57,843 bases of DNA from the NCBI GenBank assembly GCA_002493625.1, contig DKZK01000027.1, positions 161,698 through 219,540 of the forward strand, given 5' to 3'. The position numbers were made by a program, and so were the translations under genes. Shown piece by piece: positions 34,296 to 42,655 of the stretch; position 1 is the first letter of the stretch, and each line of letters starts with the position of its first letter. The notes below the pieces were generated by a model. It worked only from the letters and a program-made list of their open reading frames with translations. It searched no databases and was not told the origin of the DNA. Origin of the DNA: Lachnospiraceae bacterium UBA7076. Lineage in GTDB: Bacteria; Bacillota; Clostridia; Lachnospirales; Lachnospiraceae.

Positions 34296-34580
34296 ATGTT
34301 GAAGGAATTAAAGAAAAACAAAATGAGTGTTATTGCAACTGGAATTTTATTTGGTGTTATGGGGGTATTAATTATTCCTATAATAGCGGGAATTGTAAAA
34401 ATATTAAATACATTATCCCAAAAACATCCTAGAATATACAAGTATAGTATGATTACTTTTATCGGTATGTTATTGGCAATCAGCCTATTTTGCTTAGTTA
34501 TTAAACATCAGATTATTTTTCTTGCAATAGTTGCTTGTTTAGCAATGGAATTATGCGACACTATATATAAAAGAAGATAA
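34296..34580 (+). CDS. Small two-helix membrane protein
   Basis: A 94-residue protein with a basic start (LKELKKNKMS) and two or three hydrophobic helices (VIATGILFGVMGVLIIPIIA; MITFIGMLLAISLFCLVI; IIFLAIVACLAMELC). A strong AAAGGAGG precedes the ATG at 34296, which makes translation likely. It lies 16 bp before a membrane-tethered XRE regulator on the same strand, so the two form an operon. The family is not recognised; an immunity or regulator-partner role is conceivable. Confidence 0.7.
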   Translation: MLKELKKNKMSVIATGILFGVMGVLIIPIIAGIVKILNTLSQKHPRIYKYSMITFIGMLLAISLFCLVIKHQIIFLAIVACLAMELCDTIYKRR

Positions 34581-34596
34581 TAAATGGAGTACGACT

Positions 34597-35058
34597 ATGG
34601 AAATATCAAATTTGATTAAATCAGCCAGAATTGAAAAGGGATTAACCCAACAACAACTGGCTGATACTGTCTTTGTTACGCGACAGACAATTTCGAAATG
34701 GGAATTGGGAAAAAGTGTTCCTGATCAAGCCTCTCTTGTATTGCTATACCAGTGTTTGGATATCAAGGATAATGAGAAAAAACAGTTATCAAAGCTTATT
34801 TTTAATAAGCAAAATATTATATTAGTTTTGATTGCAATCTTATTTTCTCCTATAGTTATTAGTGTACGTTTTATTTGTTGTAAAATTGATAAGATTGAAA
34901 ATCGAAAAATTAAAGCGGTAATCAAGACTATTGGCTTTGTTGTATTCTCATCGTATCTAATATCTTTAAAAGAAAATGTGGCATATTTGTTAATTGGTAT
35001 ATTTTCTGTAGTGTATTTGTTATATCAATTCTATTTGAGTGGTTTGGAAACTAAATGA
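34597..35058 (+). CDS. XRE-family regulator with membrane-spanning C-terminus
   Basis: A 153-residue protein. Residues 1-65 are an XRE helix-turn-helix (IEKGLTQQQLADTVFVTRQT, then ISKWELGKSVPDQASLVLLY). After it come three hydrophobic segments (NIILVLIAILFSPIVISVRF; KTIGFVVFSSYLIS; NVAYLLIGIFSVVYLLYQFY). A DNA-binding domain tied to the membrane suggests direct sensing of envelope events. The ribosome site is TGGAGT. Together with the small membrane protein and the neighbouring ABC and two-component genes it fits a peptide-stress locus. Confidence 0.85.
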   Translation: MEISNLIKSARIEKGLTQQQLADTVFVTRQTISKWELGKSVPDQASLVLLYQCLDIKDNEKKQLSKLIFNKQNIILVLIAILFSPIVISVRFICCKIDKIENRKIKAVIKTIGFVVFSSYLISLKENVAYLLIGIFSVVYLLYQFYLSGLETK

Positions 35059-35142
35059 TTTGTGTCAGTAAGTTTAAGGCAAGCGATAATTCATGAAATT
35101 CTGATTTATAAAACTGATATATTTACCTTATCCGGTTTATTT

Positions 35143-35174
35143 CTCCCACAAGCAGATTTATCTGACAGTGGGAG
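35143..35174 (+). terminator. Terminator after the XRE-membrane gene
   Basis: Stem CTCCCAC / GTGGGAG with a small inner CAGA/TCTG stem, followed by TTCTTATTATT on the plus strand. It ends the small-membrane-protein/XRE operon 84 bp after the stop and faces the convergent response-regulator gene. Confidence 0.7.
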
Positions 35175-35218
35175 TTCTTATTATTAAAATCTTAATATCC
35201 TCATTAAAAAATATATGT

Positions 35219-35872
35219 TTATTTTTTAAGTTCTACTATAAGCTTCACTCTGTCATGGATTCCGGTTTTATCATATATATTGGAAATATAATTTTTTACC
35301 GTTCCTTCTGAAATATATAACCGGTCTGCAATCTGTTTATTTGTAAGCCCTTCAGCCATGAGGAAGCAAATTTCCTTCTCCCGTTCCGTCATATTATCGG
35401 AAAAATCACCGATATTATCAGAGCAATCTTCATCTGTGCCATTACTCACATTGCTGTTCATCAAAGCGGTAAGACGCATCATAACCTTCCGGTCCAATAC
35501 GGTAATACCACCCATTATATTATTGACCGCTCCTAAGATTACATCCTTTCCGCTATCTTTTAAGAGATATCCGTCTGCGCCCCCTGCAATTGCCTCCGTA
35601 ATATTCCTGTCGTCATAAAATGTAGTCAGCACTAAAATCTTTATCTTCGGATATTTCTCTTTCATCACCTTTATAAGCTCTATGCCGCCCATACCTTTCA
35701 TATTCAGGTCTACAAGAGCTATATCGCAGGCTTCAGCCACACTGTCCAGAATAGTTAAAGCAGCAGCCCCGTCATTTGCCTTTCCAATTATTTCCATATT
35801 ATTAAATGATAAAATTATTTCCAGACTGTCCAATAGAAGCTTTTCATCATCTACCAGTAATACCTTGTACAT
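35219..35872 (-). CDS. NarL/FixJ-family response regulator
   Basis: A 217-residue regulator. The receiver domain has the acidic pocket DD (8-9), phospho-acceptor D55 in ALVDLNMKGMGG, the T/K switch region (LVLTTFYDD, then GYLLKDSGKD), and the C-terminal LuxR-type HTH MTEREKEICFLMAEGLTNKQ with IADRLYISEGTVKNYISNIY. A Ser/Asp-rich linker joins them. It lies 9 bp after the histidine kinase on the same strand, forming a complete pair. Its targets may include the nearby FtsX-type ABC operon, which is the usual genetic company of such pairs in clostridia. Confidence 0.95.
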   Translation of the reverse strand: MYKVLLVDDEKLLLDSLEIILSFNNMEIIGKANDGAAALTILDSVAEACDIALVDLNMKGMGGIELIKVMKEKYPKIKILVLTTFYDDRNITEAIAGGADGYLLKDSGKDVILGAVNNIMGGITVLDRKVMMRLTALMNSNVSNGTDEDCSDNIGDFSDNMTEREKEICFLMAEGLTNKQIADRLYISEGTVKNYISNIYDKTGIHDRVKLIVELKK

Positions 35873-35881
35873 ATTCGCTCC

Positions 35882-37036
35882 TTACCCCGCAAACATAATC
35901 GGCAGTTCTATCATTCCCTTAAAGCCATTGTCATTCTCAAATGCCGTTTTTCCTCCGCATTTCTCTGCATAAGAAATAAGCTTCCGGATTCCAAAGCCGT
36001 TTTTTATTCTGCTCTTACTATTAGATAAATTAAAATCACTGTGCCCGTTGTCCGATACTTCCAGTCTTATATGCGCCGTATCTCCCAGAAGAAACACTAC
36101 AAACTCATCGGCATTCCCATGCTTCACACCGTTTGTCAGCAGCTCCTGTAATGCGCCTGTAAGAAATACTGCATGGTCATTGGGTATTCTCACATCATCC
36201 ATAAACCGGCTAAAATCCCGGTCAACACAAATGCTTGTATCCATTACAAATTCATTTATAACATTTTCCATCTCACATTTCAAATCTGTGGATAATATTT
36301 CCCCGCTCTCCTCATCTAAAACGCGGACCGCTCTCCTTATGGATTCCAAGCTTCCGCGAATACGGTTATTGGCATCATTCATTCTTTTTCTGGCTTCCTC
36401 CGGTCTTTTGTCATAGAGAACGTCCGCCGCATCTAATGTCATAATGGCGGCAGTTATGGAATGTCCCACACTGTTGTGAATGTTTCTGCTGATTGTTTCC
36501 CGCTCCAGCAGCCTTGCATTTTTTTCCGCAAGATAGTTTTGCATGACAAGCTGTTCATTTAATCTTTTTTCATGCAATTCACTGACATTGGAGGCTGTAA
36601 GCTTTTCACTTTCCCGTTTTCTTCTTTTTTCTGTCCGTTCCATCATATATTTTATCAGTATCATGCATAAAAATGCAGCTATTAAAAGCAGTGTTTTCAC
36701 AATGCACATTGCAAACGACATATTTTTATACAAAACCAGCGCCGTGAAAACATATAAGCACACACCAAAAAGTATGCAAACATATTCTTTTGCCGCCTTA
36801 AAAAGGGAAAACACAATGAAACCTGCAAAGCCTCCTGACAACAGGGCAAACAATGTCATCACAATAAATTCCGAAACAGACAAAGCCATATTCCAATCGT
36901 CGTTAAAAGCTTCATAAGTTATGATTACCATGAGCAGCCCTGCTGCCATAACGAAAAATGTCAAAGCATTGCTGGTAAACAGACTTATGATTGTAAGTAT
37001 TATGATTATGATATTGTCCACAACTGCGTATATCAT
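35882..37036 (-). CDS. NarL-type (HisKA_3) membrane sensor histidine kinase
   Basis: A 384-residue kinase. About four to five hydrophobic helices fill residues 5-130 with hardly any extracellular loop, so it probably senses within the membrane. A coiled linker follows. The HisKA_3 helix ETISRNIHNSVGHSITAAIM carries the phosphorylated H187; the ATPase domain has the N-box ALQELLTNGVKHGNADE and the G1 box VSDNGHSDF. The ATG is the first of the frame. It is upstream of its response regulator. Intramembrane-sensing kinases of this type often respond to cell-wall antibiotics together with ABC exporters. Confidence 0.95.
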   Translation of the reverse strand: MIYAVVDNIIIIILTIISLFTSNALTFFVMAAGLLMVIITYEAFNDDWNMALSVSEFIVMTLFALLSGGFAGFIVFSLFKAAKEYVCILFGVCLYVFTALVLYKNMSFAMCIVKTLLLIAAFLCMILIKYMMERTEKRRKRESEKLTASNVSELHEKRLNEQLVMQNYLAEKNARLLERETISRNIHNSVGHSITAAIMTLDAADVLYDKRPEEARKRMNDANNRIRGSLESIRRAVRVLDEESGEILSTDLKCEMENVINEFVMDTSICVDRDFSRFMDDVRIPNDHAVFLTGALQELLTNGVKHGNADEFVVFLLGDTAHIRLEVSDNGHSDFNLSNSKSRIKNGFGIRKLISYAEKCGGKTAFENDNGFKGMIELPIMFAG

Positions 37037-37270
37037 AGTATTCCTTGTCTTTCCATGTCGTACTTTTGTTAATTTACTGCATACTTATTTCATCAGGAGC
37101 ATATGCCGTACACTATTTGTCATATTATTGTTAATTTATCTCGTCTGACAGTGATTTCGCCTGAAAGGGTTTTCTGGCATATAAAACCTTTATTTCTATA
37201 ATTTGTATATTATTATCACCATTTTGGTGTTGCTTTGCCATTGCAAAAACAAAAAACAGTTAAAATTAGT

Positions 37271-37780
37271 TTATCGCCGTATTACATAACGGTAATGCGG
37301 CATGTCCACGCCCCTGTAGTGTTTTGTCCATGTATCTGTTTTTTTCATCCCATTTCTGATAGCTACATTTTGAGATGCAGTATTCGTATCGCGGATGATA
37401 GAACATACTTCATCTGCCTTTAATATTTCAAAAGCATATTTTTTACAAGCCTTTGCCGCTTCTGTTGCATAGCCTTTATGCCAATAGCTTCGATTGAAAA
37501 GATATCCGATTTCAAGAACCTCCATCTCTTTCCAAGGCTGCATGGTAAGTCCGCACTGACCTATCATTTCATCCGTTTCCTTTAAAATTACTGCCCATAA
37601 GCCAAAATGCCATTTTTGATAACGGGAAATCTGCCTGTCAAGCCATTCCTGTACTTCACTATTATTAAATGCTCCCTCATATGCATACATCGTATTTTCA
37701 TCCTGCAATATTTTGCACAAAGAATTGAAATCATCCTGATTCATTTCCCGCAGATATAACCGTTCTGTTTCAAGTATCAT
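37271..37780 (-). CDS. GNAT acetyltransferase (RimJ/RimL type)
   Basis: A protein of about 169 residues. It begins ILETERLYLREMNQDDFNSL, the typical RimJ/RimL opening, and has the acetyl-CoA loop YWHKGYATEAAKACKKYAFE followed by DTNTASQNVAIRNGMKK. Such enzymes acetylate ribosomal N-termini or small molecules; the target is unknown. I favour the ATG at 37780, spaced six bases from TGGAGA and matching family starts; ATGs at 37792 and 37795 are alternatives. It is monocistronic, and the 234 bp upstream of the kinase gene up to it show no further gene. Confidence 0.85.
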   Translation of the reverse strand: MILETERLYLREMNQDDFNSLCKILQDENTMYAYEGAFNNSEVQEWLDRQISRYQKWHFGLWAVILKETDEMIGQCGLTMQPWKEMEVLEIGYLFNRSYWHKGYATEAAKACKKYAFEILKADEVCSIIRDTNTASQNVAIRNGMKKTDTWTKHYRGVDMPHYRYVIRR

Positions 37781-37869
37781 ATTGTTCTCCATCATAATTT
37801 GCAAACCATTTAATCATATATTTTTTTAATGCTGAGTGGTTGTTGCAATAATTGTTATGTAGACATATT

Positions 37870-38547
37870 TTAAATAATAACTTCTCCAATTATTTTTTGT
37901 ACTTCCTCCGACTGTATCAGCATCCGCATCTTCTCACTGCCATCTTCGACCTCCGGCTTGCCACATCTAATACTATCCTCATGCTCAGATACACAACAAT
38001 TCTTGTACCAGCACTCCCCCATAAGTGAACCCTTAACAGACCACTTCTCATTTTGTGTAAATTCGCCTACCAATGACTTCATCACTCGTTCCGTAGAATA
38101 TCTCTTAAAACCAGATAAAAATTGTAATGTTTTCTCATCATCAATCTTTGACAGGTTAATTCTATGATTCTCAATTGCAGATAAAACTTCTTCACGAATT
38201 TTAATTTTATCTGTCTTTCCAGTGCCCGTCCATGCCACTAGCTTGTCAAAGGCAAGAATCAAATATTCAAAACAAATCATATCCAGAATTATAATCTTCC
38301 CTTCTGATTTTTCTGCTATTAATTTCAGCAAACGATACTTGTTACGAATATCCTGATTGTCAACCACATAATCAAATGCAATATAATACTCATCATCTTC
38401 TTTAATCTTTAGATTTGACAATGCATCCAATATGCCCTGATTGCTTTCTTTACTTTCGATTACAAGTGCATTATCAAAGAAAAGTTGATTAACCAATTTC
38501 CAGAAGTGCAGTCCTGCGCCCGTATCTTCTGTCCAAAAATATTTCAT
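37870..38547 (-). CDS. Unknown protein, possible TOPRIM-like nuclease, third gene of a cassette
   Basis: A 225-residue protein without clear family assignment. The first half alternates strands and helices: NALVIESKESNQGILDALSN, then YYIAFDYVVDNQDIRNKYRL, then GKIIILDMICFEYLIL. An acidic residue after the first strand and a D...D pair after the second recall the TOPRIM fold of OLD-type nucleases. The C-terminal part has a cysteine cluster (CWYKNCC, then C in IRCGKPE) that may bind metal. It starts one base after the P-loop gene stop (TGATATG), so it is tightly coupled. TOPRIM membership is an inference from pattern only. Confidence 0.6.
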   Translation of the reverse strand: MKYFWTEDTGAGLHFWKLVNQLFFDNALVIESKESNQGILDALSNLKIKEDDEYYIAFDYVVDNQDIRNKYRLLKLIAEKSEGKIIILDMICFEYLILAFDKLVAWTGTGKTDKIKIREEVLSAIENHRINLSKIDDEKTLQFLSGFKRYSTERVMKSLVGEFTQNEKWSVKGSLMGECWYKNCCVSEHEDSIRCGKPEVEDGSEKMRMLIQSEEVQKIIGEVII

Positions 38548-38548
38548 A

Positions 38549-38950
38549 TCACAACTCCTCTCCCAGCGTTATCCTGTTATTATCAAGCTTTAACACCTTA
38601 AAACTTCTATCAGATACATTGAGTCCGTCACAATTTCTTAAGAAAAGCATATATTGATTTGAAAATTCAAAATTAATAAATTTTCTGACATCATCATTAA
38701 TCAAAATATCCGCATTATCAATTACAATAAAACTATCCTTACACTGTTTAATCGACTCTAAAAGATTATCTGATTTATAATTAAATAATTTAATAGCTTT
38801 ATATTCGTCAGTTAATCTTAGATCTTCCAACATTTCATAAAGAACAGTTTTACCGGTGCCACTATCTCCACCAACGAGAGTTATTCTATCATCAAACGCC
38901 AAATCGTATGAAAACGGAGCTGCTTCAAATGTAATATTCTTATAAATCAT
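38549..38950 (-). CDS. Minimal P-loop NTPase of the cassette
   Basis: A 133-residue protein with Walker A GGDSGTGKT (27-35) and Walker B SFIVIDNADIL (73-83), but none of the C-terminal motifs of full AAA+ or ABC ATPases. It is about half the size of a normal ATPase domain, ending LDNNRITLGEEL. The ATG at 38950 follows GAAAGGAGAGAGG; a frame open to 38989 has no such site. It overlaps the DUF4869 gene by 11 bases and abuts the next gene. The small size suggests it works as one part of a larger complex with its neighbours. Confidence 0.75.
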   Translation of the reverse strand: MIYKNITFEAAPFSYDLAFDDRITLVGGDSGTGKTVLYEMLEDLRLTDEYKAIKLFNYKSDNLLESIKQCKDSFIVIDNADILINDDVRKFINFEFSNQYMLFLRNCDGLNVSDRSFKVLKLDNNRITLGEEL

Positions 38951-39392
38951 CTGCCTCTCTCCTTTCATACTCCTTACTCCACCAAGCATTATATCCTTTG
39001 CTTCCGGTCACTATATCCAAGTCATTAAACCTGATTTTTGCATCATCGGGAATATCTGCAAGCGATGGTCTTGACATATAAATCTTGATATTATCCATCG
39101 CAAAAATGATTTTAAGTACATTAGGACCACATTCCTCTACACACACCACTTTATCAGGGTGTTTTACAATATTAAGTAATGTCTTACAGCCAGATGACAA
39201 ATTACGGATTGTACCTAATCCATATTTTGTTTCAATGTGCTTATCCGGTGTCAGCTTTGCCTCATCTACTTGCTGAATAAGATTAATTTCATTTTGAGAC
39301 ATTTCTTCATTGCCCGTATTCAAATTGAAATACAAGTCGTTTTGAAATATCCAATCTTTTGAATTTCTTTTCTCTGTATATATATCTATCAT
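38940..39392 (-). CDS. DUF4869-type protein, first gene of the cassette
   Basis: A 150-residue protein that I associate with the DUF4869 family: IDIYTEKRNSKDWIFQNDLY at the start and IRFNDLDIVTGSKGYNAWWS near the end are the most characteristic stretches. Function is unknown. The ATG follows AAAGGAGTGA. It overlaps the P-loop gene, so three genes of unknown purpose are translated as one unit. Its central region (CVEECGPNVLKIIFAMDNIK) is beta-rich; no catalytic motif is obvious. Confidence 0.65.
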   Translation of the reverse strand: MIDIYTEKRNSKDWIFQNDLYFNLNTGNEEMSQNEINLIQQVDEAKLTPDKHIETKYGLGTIRNLSSGCKTLLNIVKHPDKVVCVEECGPNVLKIIFAMDNIKIYMSRPSLADIPDDAKIRFNDLDIVTGSKGYNAWWSKEYERREADDL

Positions 39393-39444
39393 TCGATGTC
39401 ACTCCTTTAAACAGATTTAATAGCATCATTATTTTCAATAATTT

Positions 39445-39895
39445 TTAAGCTCCCTTTACTGCATTTTCATCGACCGCTTCAAATCCTGTCTTTCTATTTA
39501 ATCGCATAATTTGCCTTTTGTACAGAGAGCGATGCCCGCTTATATCCCTTGCTTTTCAGAAGCCTCAGCATTGCCTGCATCAGTGCCGTTCCAATTCCCA
39601 AATTTCTGTATTCCTCGTAAAGGGATATTGCAAATGAAGGCGTTTCATCATCAATATGTCCGTAATCGTTCATAATCCGCACCCACACTGCGCCTACAAT
39701 CTTTTCCTGTATTTCAGCAACCAGACATAAATCATCTGCCTTTCCAAAATCCTCAATATATATTTGCAGCTCTGGCTGTTCTATAATAGATTTTGGCGGC
39801 TTGTCCATTCCCTTGGGAATAAAAATTGCTTCATACAAAAAATGAGACAATAAAGGATATTCATGTTCTTTCATTTCTCTGATTTGATAATCCAT
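39445..39895 (-). pseudogene. Frameshifted GNAT acetyltransferase
   Basis: The first 133 codons read as a GNAT enzyme: IREMKEHEYPLLSHFLYEAI, LVAEIQEKIVGAVWVRIM, the acetyl-CoA loop EEYRNLGIGTALMQAMLRLL, then SLSVQKANYAIK and a stop at 39494. Family members continue with a Tyr-containing strand. In the next frame, immediately after, RKTGFEAVDENAVKGA supplies the beginning of that missing end and stops at 39445. So a small deletion has shifted the frame in the last strand. The core may fold, but the acetyl-CoA site lacks its closing tyrosine. Confidence 0.7.
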
Positions 39896-39965
39896 AAAAC
39901 CTTAACCTCATAACTTTATGGTTAATACCCTTACAGCCAATAAGGAATTATCCATCCTGCTGCTA

Positions 39966-40415
39966 TTAAATGATAAAATTGGACATTGCATATATGAAAT
40001 GACATATTGTAAAAATCGAAATTGGAATAACTGCTATTACATTCTTTCTGTCAATCGCCCAGAACATAAATGCCAGACAAGGCGGAATGGTCAGCCCCAA
40101 TATGACAAATGTATTCACGATTCCCTGATAATAGATTATCCAGCTTGCAAAATATAATATACAGCAGGTTATCATCATAATAACAGGATATGTAATGCTT
40201 AATTTATTCCGCTCCTTATTTATCAAAATACAAAGTGCAATCACCATCAGCACCTGACAAACAGAAGCTATTCTGTCAGGTATCTCTGTTATGGAATTTA
40301 TCCTCAATATATCATTGGGTGCCGGAACAGCAAACCATATGAAATTTGGTGTCATGATAATTAAGAATAACACTAATCCCCATATGTCAAAACCAAGTCT
40401 GTATTTTTTGAACAT
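39966..40415 (-). CDS. Four-helix membrane protein of unknown function
   Basis: A 149-residue polytopic protein: FDIWGLVLFLIIMTPNFIWF, VCQVLMVIALCILI, VIMMITCCILYFASWIIYYQ, VNTFVILGLTIPPCLAFMFW and VIAVIPISIFTICHFIYAM are hydrophobic. The conserved-looking TPNFIWFAVPAPND loop follows the first helix. I do not know its role. The last 28 codons recur as a gene remnant at 49084-49171, so a second copy once existed in this region. Confidence 0.75.
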   Translation of the reverse strand: MFKKYRLGFDIWGLVLFLIIMTPNFIWFAVPAPNDILRINSITEIPDRIASVCQVLMVIALCILINKERNKLSITYPVIMMITCCILYFASWIIYYQGIVNTFVILGLTIPPCLAFMFWAIDRKNVIAVIPISIFTICHFIYAMSNFII

Positions 40416-40523
40416 TCAGACAAATCCTCCTCCGCTGTTTATCAGTCCAAACCTCTAACACTTAAGCTTTCAGATTCAAAATCGCAATTTTTGTATTAAT
40501 TCTAAGCAATATGGCTTATAATC

Positions 40524-41405
40524 TCAAGCTTTTTTATCTGAATCTTCAATCAGGTTTTGTCTCAAGGCTTCAATAGCTGCCTGATTCTTTTTAAGGATTT
40601 CAAGCTGCCTATATGCTTTTTCTCTTAAAATTTTCAGCCTGTCAAGCTTCGGCACTTTCTGTCTTATTAAATCTGCGTTGGTATCCTCTAAATTAATAAG
40701 AACTACAAGTTCCTCTGCCGAAGCAAAATCTCTGATATTAGGCATTTTCGCACTAACCCCTTTTTCATTTCTCCACTGTGCTGCTGTTTTTCCGAACAAC
40801 GCCATATTAAGAATATCCGCTTCGGAAGCATATGTATATGCCATTTCCTGTGGGGAAAGCGTAGGAGTTATCAGAAATTCCTTTACTGCATCGGTGTGAA
40901 TACGATAATTGATTTTTGAAAGCTCTCTTTTGGCATCCCAGCCAATCGCCAGCCTGCCTGCTTCATCTTTCTTTAATCTTTGATAGTCTTTTATAATATA
41001 GAGTTTAAATTCAGGTGAAATCCAAGACGCAAATTCAAAAGCAATATCTGTATGGGCATAAGTCCCACCATATCGTCCCGATTTTGATATGATACCGATT
41101 GCATTCGTTGCTTTTATCCATTGCTGAGGTGTAAGTGTAAATGCATTATCGCCAGACTCAGCTTTAAACCTATCGAATTCGATAGGTTTAAAATTGGGAT
41201 TATGAATTTGCTCCCATAAACCTAAAAACGAAATGGTAGAATGATTACGCATCCAGTTTGCAACAACAATAAAAGCATTGTCAGGATTTTTATATTTTGC
41301 AATATCGGTCAGCGAAATATATGCTTCCTCATTGACAACATCACCCATCACTCTTATTTCCGTTCCATTAGCATCAATTTTCATATTTTTCATTGATATT
41401 GTCAT
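40524..41405 (-). CDS. KilA-N domain protein
   Basis: A 293-residue protein of the KilA-N family. YISLTDIAKYKNPDNAFIVV then WMRNHSTISFLGLWEQIHNP is the start of the domain, and GRYGGTYAHTDIAFEFASWI then SPEFKLYIIKDYQRLK its core. KilA-N is a DNA-binding domain common in phages and in chromosomal remnants; the C-terminal half here (EMAYTYASEADILNMALFGK) is the usual companion region. The start could be 41405, 41393 or 41384; GAGGAG is best spaced for the middle one. It overlaps the end of the CPBP protease gene, so the two are transcribed together. Confidence 0.85.
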   Translation of the reverse strand: MTISMKNMKIDANGTEIRVMGDVVNEEAYISLTDIAKYKNPDNAFIVVANWMRNHSTISFLGLWEQIHNPNFKPIEFDRFKAESGDNAFTLTPQQWIKATNAIGIISKSGRYGGTYAHTDIAFEFASWISPEFKLYIIKDYQRLKKDEAGRLAIGWDAKRELSKINYRIHTDAVKEFLITPTLSPQEMAYTYASEADILNMALFGKTAAQWRNEKGVSAKMPNIRDFASAEELVVLINLEDTNADLIRQKVPKLDRLKILREKAYRQLEILKKNQAAIEALRQNLIEDSDKKA

Positions 41406-42231
41406 CTCCTCTGCGACTATTATAAAATATTAACACTATGATAAATGAAAGGCTTTGGGCAACTGCTATTCTCACAACCTGTAATTCATCTGCTCCCGTA
41501 TCAGATATTACATGAAAAATATTAACAATTGTATTATTAACGAAATGGTCGCTCATGCTCATATATAAACTACCCGTCATTTTTACAAGAAGGCAAAATT
41601 TAAAACCAATAATACCCGAAGTAACTATCAGCATAATCATATTTACAAGAAGTCCGCTCACTCCAAGCATTCCATCACAATAACTTCTGACAGGAGCCAT
41701 AATATGCCATATGCCAAACAGACCGGATGAGATTATCGCACTTACAATAAATGAATATTTATGTTCAAGCATTTTTTGAAACAAGCCTCTAAACAAGCCT
41801 TCTTCCATAACTACATTAAAGATATTGCCAATAATACAAATGATGAAAAAAATCAAAGCTGTCTGATTGCCGATATTTCCATCAATAGCATAAGCGCTCA
41901 CATAAATCTGAACCATTGCAAATTTATTTTGAGCAATAAGGATAAGTATTTCAATTATATACGATACAATAAACGCTGACAACCCAAATCCAAGTCCCTT
42001 AAGCAAATTGCGTAATGCACTATTTTTTTCAAATCCTATGTCTTTTAAACTCATACCATACATTTTGGCAGCAAAATAAAAAATCATAATGCCAATAAGT
42101 TTGTGAATGAACGCCTCACCCCAAAATGTCTGGTCCGTTCGTAATACAAAATACTCTAAACCGCGAAATACAAAGCATAAAATATAAATTCGCAATACTA
42201 TAAATAATATTTTACTATTCTTGTTCAGCAT
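41374..42231 (-). CDS. CPBP-family intramembrane metalloprotease
   Basis: A 285-residue membrane protein with about eight helices. The protease signature is VVMEEGLFRGLFQKML (EExxxR, residues near 160) and GIWHIMAP in a later helix with the third ligand; a further DHFVNN motif completes the family pattern. Bacterial CPBP proteins mature or give immunity to bacteriocins and process membrane anchors. The start is the ATG at 42231 after AAGGAGAG, not the longer frame. It follows the LytTR and DUF3021 genes by 28 bp; LytTR regulators often govern bacteriocin loci, which fits a peptide-related role. Confidence 0.85.
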   Translation of the reverse strand: MLNKNSKILFIVLRIYILCFVFRGLEYFVLRTDQTFWGEAFIHKLIGIMIFYFAAKMYGMSLKDIGFEKNSALRNLLKGLGFGLSAFIVSYIIEILILIAQNKFAMVQIYVSAYAIDGNIGNQTALIFFIICIIGNIFNVVMEEGLFRGLFQKMLEHKYSFIVSAIISSGLFGIWHIMAPVRSYCDGMLGVSGLLVNMIMLIVTSGIIGFKFCLLVKMTGSLYMSMSDHFVNNTIVNIFHVISDTGADELQVVRIAVAQSLSFIIVLIFYNSRRGDDNINEKYEN

Positions 42232-42259
42232 ATTATAGCTCTCCTTTACAAAATTGCAT

Positions 42260-42655
42260 CTACTGCTCCTTTTTAATAATCTGGATAAGCTCGTTAATTT
42301 CATTTGCTTCCTGTCTCATATGCAATATGTTTAAAACAATTGAAATCACATATATTGCCATACTCATGAGAACAAGAACGAAAAGCGGTGTGCTCGTATA
42401 CCAGTTAAAGACTGCGCCAAATAATAAAGATACGGCAACAGTCAATATAATTTCCAATGCAGCCTCAGCTGCCAAATACTTTATTTCTATTTTATACATT
42501 AATAAAAGTATCAAATGCACAACAACATTCAACAAAAGCACCTGAAAAACTGTTTTGACAAAAAGAAATTCTGCTCTATAAAAGGTTGCAATTATCGAAA
42601 GCAATATCAAAGAAAGTCCTGTTGTTGCAAAAATATTAGTAAAGCCTCTTTTCAT
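42260..42655 (-). CDS. DUF3021 membrane protein
   Basis: A 131-residue protein with four hydrophobic helices (TNIFATTGLSLILLSIIATF; KTVFQVLLLNVVVHLILLLM; AALEIILTVAVSLLFGAVF; PLFVLVLMSMAIYVISIVLN), the size and pattern of DUF3021. These proteins are nearly always coded just after a LytTR regulator, as here, and probably sequester or modulate it at the membrane. The start overlaps the LytTR stop by four bases, showing translational coupling. Confidence 0.85.
   Translation of the reverse strand: MKRGFTNIFATTGLSLILLSIIATFYRAEFLFVKTVFQVLLLNVVVHLILLLMYKIEIKYLAAEAALEIILTVAVSLLFGAVFNWYTSTPLFVLVLMSMAIYVISIVLNILHMRQEANEINELIQIIKKEQ

Noticed and set aside
34232..34432. Open frame overlapping the small membrane protein
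   Set aside because: It lacks a spaced ribosome site, is rich in Asn/Tyr/Cys by chance, and the AAAGGAGG site serves the ATG at 34296.
36048..36416. Long plus-strand frame across the histidine kinase
   Set aside because: Its serine-rich composition is the shadow of the kinase coding strand, which shows all kinase motifs.
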